From positions 36,750,466 to 36,814,465 of the forward strand of contig CM070512.1 in the NCBI GenBank assembly GCA_036346375.1: DNA of 64,000 nt. The letters run 5' to 3'. Both the position numbers and the translations under genes were made by a program. Each line of letters starts with the position of its first letter. Within the stretch, counting starts at the first letter, position 1. Source of the stretch: Guadua angustifolia. Taxonomy: Eukaryota; Streptophyta; Magnoliopsida; Poales; Poaceae. A model generated the notes under the pieces. That model had not been told where the DNA came from and made no database searches. It saw only the letters and a program-made list of their open reading frames with translations. Positions 60,107 through 64,000 of the stretch are shown here, piece by piece.

Positions 60107-60409
60107 TACTACCTCCGCCCTTTTTTACTTGTCGTTTGAACATTGACACGACCTTCAATACACACCTTTAACTATTTTTTTAATTATATGTTTGTAATAG
60201 TTACTAAAAATATAAGGAAACAAGTAATTATATGTTTTTTAATTATATGTTTATAAAAGTTACTAAAAATATAAAAGTATTTTTATGACAAAACTAGTGA
60301 TTTCATTTCCAATAAAGAATATGAATATTTTTGTACATATTTGTGGTCAAAGTTTAAAAAGGTTGGTTCCACGCATTCTAAAACAACATCTAAAAAAATG
60401 GAGGGAGTA
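60107..60409 (+). mobile_element. Stowaway MITE (299 bp), TSD TA
   Basis: The element is 60109-60407. Left end CTACCTCCGCCC, right end AAAATGGAGGGAG, flanked by TA, matching the CTCCCTCCGTCC-type Stowaway TIR. An internal ~60-bp tandem duplication (AATTATATGTTT...TTACTAAAAATATAA twice, 60181-60275) is unusual for the family. Confidence 0.82.
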
Positions 60410-61220
60410 ACATTTGTAGCAACAAAACCTGAATTCTGGTTTTCTAGAAAATTTCAAACATTAAAATAGAAATTTCACATATCCAACTTCAAACACAGAG
60501 CTTAAAACAATTTTAAATAACCATCTATACCATCCTTTGAATAACAAAACCGTCTAAATACCCTTCTAAACTATACAAAACCGTCTAAATAACCCTCCGG
60601 CGGTTTTGAGATTGGTACTATCACTATGGTGGACTAAGACATGGCAATGAATCAATGTATTAAAATTTTTAGAATGGACCCACATATTAGTAGGATACAA
60701 TATTCTTCTTCCTTCCCTTTCTTTACTCTCTCACTCCATGTGCCATGGAAGAAGAGCAAGATCCAACATGCACCCACCTCTTGCGATTCGAGCTCTGGGT
60801 GCCCACCCACCTAACATGAGGCCTATTTAGCTACTTAAGGATTTCACAAGAAAAATACAATTCCCGTTGGATTCAGGAACAAAATTCTGCATCCCAAATG
60901 GGCCTAAGGTAAGATGGTGGAATTACAAGAAGGATTAGTCAGATGTAGTTAGTAAGATTAGATTGGATTACATGTATATTGTATAAATTGTCATTTTTTA
61001 CATTATACAATCACAAGTCTAAAACATGTAATAATATGATAACATATAGAGCAGTGCTTCAATGATTTCCCTCTCAATACAAGTTGCATGAATCTTAAAG
61101 CAAGCGAAAAGGTAAATAATCGTCCTCTACCTTTCATTCATGCTTTAATATTTGTGCAACTGTAAAAAAAAGCATGAAAGCACCTCTCTAACATATATAA
61201 CACAATATATATATATATGG
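60410..61220. other. AT-rich intronic/intergenic sequence
   Basis: No gene. A possible very short fold-back lies at ~60822-60904 (AGGCCTATTT...AAATGGGCCT). Phrases AACCGTCTAAAT repeat near 60548 and 60579. Confidence 0.4.
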
Positions 61221-61560
61221 AGTACATACTCCCACCTCTAATATACCACTTAAATAAACGCTTTATACCCTTTTATCACTTTCGGTATACTCCAGTAATA
61301 ATTCTAAGATACTCCAATATAACATGATTAAAAAAATTTCATCAGACCTTTTATTTTTTTGCTACATATCCTTTGCCATATGTATAAGGAATATGTAAAC
61401 AAATTATGCTATAAAGGGTGGATCTTAATGAAATTTTCATGGAACTCACTTTGGAGTATCTTATAATCAGATAGAGTGTACTCAAAAGGATAAATAGGTA
61501 TAACAACATCATTTAAACGGTATATTAGAGGTGGGATACATACACCAGAGTATGGAATCA
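61221..61560 (+). mobile_element. Long-TIR MITE, copy 1
   Basis: Left CCCACCTCTAATATACCACT (61230) and right GGTATATTAGAGGTGGG (61519-61535) are inverted. Further inward, TAAGATACTCCAATA and TTGGAGTATCTTATAATC are also inverted, so most of the element can fold back. It is closely related to the element at 61790-62150. TSD not determined. Confidence 0.65.
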
Positions 61561-61564
61561 TTTT

Positions 61565-61566
<2 letters not shown>

Positions 61567-61610
<44 letters not shown>
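61567..61610. repeat. (TA)n microsatellite
   Basis: About 22 uninterrupted TA units directly after the right end of MITE copy 1. Confidence 0.95.
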
Positions 61611-61612
<2 letters not shown>

Positions 61613-61789
61613 GCATATTTGATGCAAACCACTCTTACCGTAAAAACCACATGTGCAAATTTTGAAAAAATCTCAAAAAATTACCATAAGTAAGGGAGGT
61701 GAGTTTCTGCGATCCTACAAAATTTGAAGACCAAACTCAATCGTATTTGAAAGATATGAAAAAGACAAACATATAAGAAAGTCTTTTTC

Positions 61790-62150
61790 GTACTCCTGGG
61801 TGTATATACTCTCACCTCTAATATACCACTTAAACGAATATGTTATACTTCTTTATCACTTTCAGTATACTTCAATAATAATAATAAGATACTCCAATGC
61901 GATATAGTTGAAAAAATTTAATCGAAGCTCTTTATTTTTGTTATATACACTTTTCCATATGTAAAATGAGTGTATACAAAAATTATACTATAAAAAGTGG
62001 GGCATGATGAAATTTTTTCATAGAATTCACTTTGGAGTATCTTATAATCGATATTAGAGTATGCTCCAAAGGATAAAGATGTATAACAACATCATTTAAG
62101 CGGTATACTTAGAGTGGGAATATGTACACCCAAGAGTATGCAATCATTTT
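61790..62150 (+). mobile_element. Long-TIR MITE, copy 2
   Basis: Colinear with 61221-61560: CTCACCTCTAATATACCACT (61811), AAGATACTCCAATGCG, TTTGGAGTATCTTATAATCG, GGTATACTTAGAGTGGG (62102). Outer ends ACTCCTGGGTGTATAT and ACACCCAAGAGTATGC are inverted. Same orientation as copy 1, about 230 bp apart. Confidence 0.65.
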
Positions 62151-62156
62151 CCAATA

Positions 62157-62205
62157 TATGTGTGTGCGTGTGTGTGCGCGCACGTGCGTGTGTGTATATA
62201 CATAC
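62157..62205. repeat. (GT)n/(GC)n/(TA) mixed microsatellite
   Basis: Alternating purine-pyrimidine run from TATGTGTGTGCGTGTG through GCGCGCACGTGCGTG to TATATACATACAC. Such runs can adopt Z-DNA. Confidence 0.85.
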
Positions 62206-62534
62206 ACAAATACATACATGCACATCTATGCAAGTGCACATGAAATTTATTTGCACCATGATATATATGCAAGCTTGTGTAGCGGAGGATCTGTAGTGAT
62301 GAAATTAAGATGCACGACAGTATCGATATGTTGATCGATCATTATAGATAGAATCGAACTCGATCTTCCATGCATACAAACTCCGTGTAATTAATACATG
62401 AGATCCAAAGGAAGCTCAACGCATGTAGACATGTACTTGTAGGGTGCAGTGTTGTAATTGTTATCGAACAAAAAGAAAATAAATAAGGGAGGTGTCACAT
62501 CAAAAGAAAGTAGATGAATATGGATACGATTTTA
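62206..62534. other. AT-rich, nothing recognised
   Basis: No coding motif and no repeat ends. Confidence 0.4.
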
Positions 62535-62780
62535 AGGCATGTCCAGTAGTAGTACGGAATTTGTTTCCCTCATGAGCCTTGACATAAAAAGATTTTTTTA
62601 GTGACATGAAGGAGAGAGAACGCAAGAGACAACCCAAACTATATTTCACTCCAACGTATCCTTGGCACAAGAAACAATGTAATATTGAGTGTGTATTTGA
62701 CGTATGTTAAATATTGTCTCTGCTATTAAAGTGGCTGTGGGTGGTGGATACAATTATCGTATCTACTATTAAAGATGCCT
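62535..62780 (+). mobile_element. Probable MITE (246 bp)
   Basis: Left AGGCATGTCCAGTAGTAG and right CTACTATTAAAGATGCCT form an imperfect inverted pair, similar in style to the GAGCATCTCTAATGG family at 57407. TSD uncertain (TA or TTA). Confidence 0.5.
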
Positions 62781-62947
62781 ATTTAAAAATTATAAAGCAT
62801 AAGTCATACATATTTGGGAAATGAACACATTTAATAAAGATGGCTTGTAAATTTGACTAGGATGGGTTGACTATTAACAACATTTAGCTGTAAATTATTG
62901 ACGACTATTTCCTCCTAATGATATATAATCTATACTCTATACTATGA

Positions 62948-63623
62948 TTAGTTGAATACCCGTGTGTTGCAACTGATCTCAAGTAAACCTAATATAAGTT
63001 CTAAACTTACAAAACCAATATGCATAAGGTTATTATCCCTACATATGACAGTGTCATACATAATTTGCATCCAATGAACATGCAACATACAGTCTTGTAC
63101 ACATTTATCCACAAAAGATCCCACTAATTCAAGAGATGGGGAAGCAGATAGCAGAGACCTTATTTTTTTTAATAATACATTTTTTATTCAAAATTTCAAA
63201 AATATACCAAGGAAAAAAATTTTACACAAATATACCCACATGCTTGATCAAATGGCGGCAGAGCCTGTCGCCCGATCAAATGGTTCTGAAGCCACGTAAG
63301 CTTGATCAAATGGCGTCAGGATGTAAATCGATGGACAACAGCCATTGTCAGGGGCTCCTGTCGCCATTTGATCGGGCGACAGGGGCTCGAGGGACTAACG
63401 TGGCCTCCTACCGCCCGTTGATCTTGCAACGTAGCCCCCTGTCGTCCGTTGGTTGGGTTATACCTATATGTCGCCCAACCAATGGGCGATAGGGGTATAT
63501 TTTTGAAAAAAAAATTTAACCGTAGTATATTTTTGAAATTTTGAATAAAAAATGTATTATTTTTTAAAAAAATTCGATAGCAGACCTACCACCACAGCTA
63601 AGTCCTCTTTATAATAGTAAAGA
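62948..63623 (-). mobile_element. Small Helitron on minus strand, split by a Mutator-type MITE
   Basis: Read on the minus strand: 5' end TCTTTACTATTATAAAGAGG at 63623 (preceded by A), 3' end GCAACACACGGGTATTCAACTAA at 62948 (followed by T). 5'-TC, 3'-CTAA and A^T insertion match Helitron rules. Its 3' end matches the element ending at 56425. Without the 420-bp insert and TSD it is ~247 bp. Confidence 0.65.
63147..63584. mobile_element. Mutator-type fold-back MITE (420 bp) with 9-bp TSD
   Basis: The element is 63156-63575. TSD GATAGCAGA is perfect at 63147-63155 and 63576-63584. Long terminal inverted repeats (~75 bp) include AATAATACATTTTTTATTC and AAAATTTCAAAAATATAC on the left with their complements at 63489-63560. 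The interior holds nested inverted phrases CTGTCGCCCGATCAAATGG (63268) and CCATTTGATCGGGCGACAG (63364), plus more direct copies of GATCAAATGGCG. It can form an extended hairpin. Nine-bp TSDs are typical of Mutator-like elements. Confidence 0.8.
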
Positions 63624-64000
63624 TATGTGATTCTATATTGTGTGTCATACCAAATAATATAGCACAAATGAAACAATTTTAATAAACAAACATTAAAATT
63701 AAACATAATTGGAAAGCAGCTCAATTGAGAAAAAAGATAATGCTCGGAGGGAGTAGCTAAAGCAACTAACATTGAAAGTTCAAAAATAATCTGAAAGAGG
63801 ATTCTTATCCATTCATTGGCCATTCATCAGGATCACAGGACGTGTTTTACCGTAGAGGACAAATAGTATGACTGAATTTTTTACCCTTTTATCCCTCTCT
63901 AAATTTTACTACCAATACTACAGGTGGTAGGATAACTAGATCTAAATTGATTGCAACTATTAGAGTCAAAGAAATGGACGGCTTATATTGATTTTAATCC
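63624..64000. other. AT-rich, nothing recognised
   Basis: No open frame with a motif and no NB-ARC or LRR coding. The minus-strand 88-codon frame (63557-63823) crosses the Helitron/MITE boundary and is not supported. Confidence 0.45.

Noticed and set aside
1..64000. tRNA or rRNA genes
   Set aside because: No cloverleaf-type sequence with A and B boxes or rRNA core sequence was recognised; the tRNA-like matches are retrotransposon primer sites.

Overview
This window is nuclear DNA of a grass, most probably an Oryza (rice-type) species. It shows stacked long-LTR Gypsy and Copia retrotransposons, a CACTA element with a Ptta/En/Spm-type gene, Tourist/Stowaway MITEs, small Helitrons ending CTAA or CTAG, and a CC-NB-ARC disease-resistance (NLR) exon with the intron position common in monocot NLRs. 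The species call is inference; no name can be proved from the sequence alone. Host coding sequence is scarce: one degenerate Box C/D snoRNA protein 1 (BCD1/ZNHIT6) gene and one NLR first exon. Nearly everything else is mobile or duplicated DNA.

Layout. 1-3836 is the 3' part of a ~5-kb Gypsy LTR. It abuts the BCD1 relic on the minus strand (3948-~5660), whose upstream side carries a Helitron-type 5' terminus at 6068. 7339-10255 is a 2.9-kb solo Gypsy LTR with 5-bp target duplication (TSD) AAAAC. A ~3.54-kb host segment is tandemly duplicated: copy 1 = 10579-13939 + 23404-23580, copy 2 = 23581-23967 + 46118-49287. Copy 1 is split by a non-autonomous Gypsy element (13940-23398, TSD CAAAG). Copy 2 is split by a 22.1-kb Copia nest (23968-46112, TSD ACTTT). 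Inside the Copia reverse transcriptase lies a CACTA element (left end 25307). Inside that lie a 13.2-kb Gypsy element (26076-39306, TSD TTCAA), a long inverted repeat (43163-43668) and a 229-bp solo LTR (43754-43982, TSD GTACC).

Right part. An 812-bp solo LTR (50573-51384, TSD CATGC) precedes an array of repeated NLR 5'-flank copies A-D at 51808-52895, ~54213-57406, 57672-58041 and 58042-58557. The array was broken up by two Helitrons, a hAT relic with 8-bp TSD, and Tourist MITEs. The last copy leads into the NLR exon (58558-59372). The putative first intron runs to the window end and holds a Stowaway MITE, two long-TIR MITEs flanking a (TA)n tract, and a Helitron carrying a Mutator-type fold-back element with 9-bp TSD.

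The most notable points are the fourfold duplication of the NLR promoter/5'UTR, including a duplicated start codon, and the tandem host duplication whose two copies were each split by a different retrotransposon. No tRNA, rRNA or CRISPR locus was recognised. Percent identities, insertion dates and family names could not be computed here.
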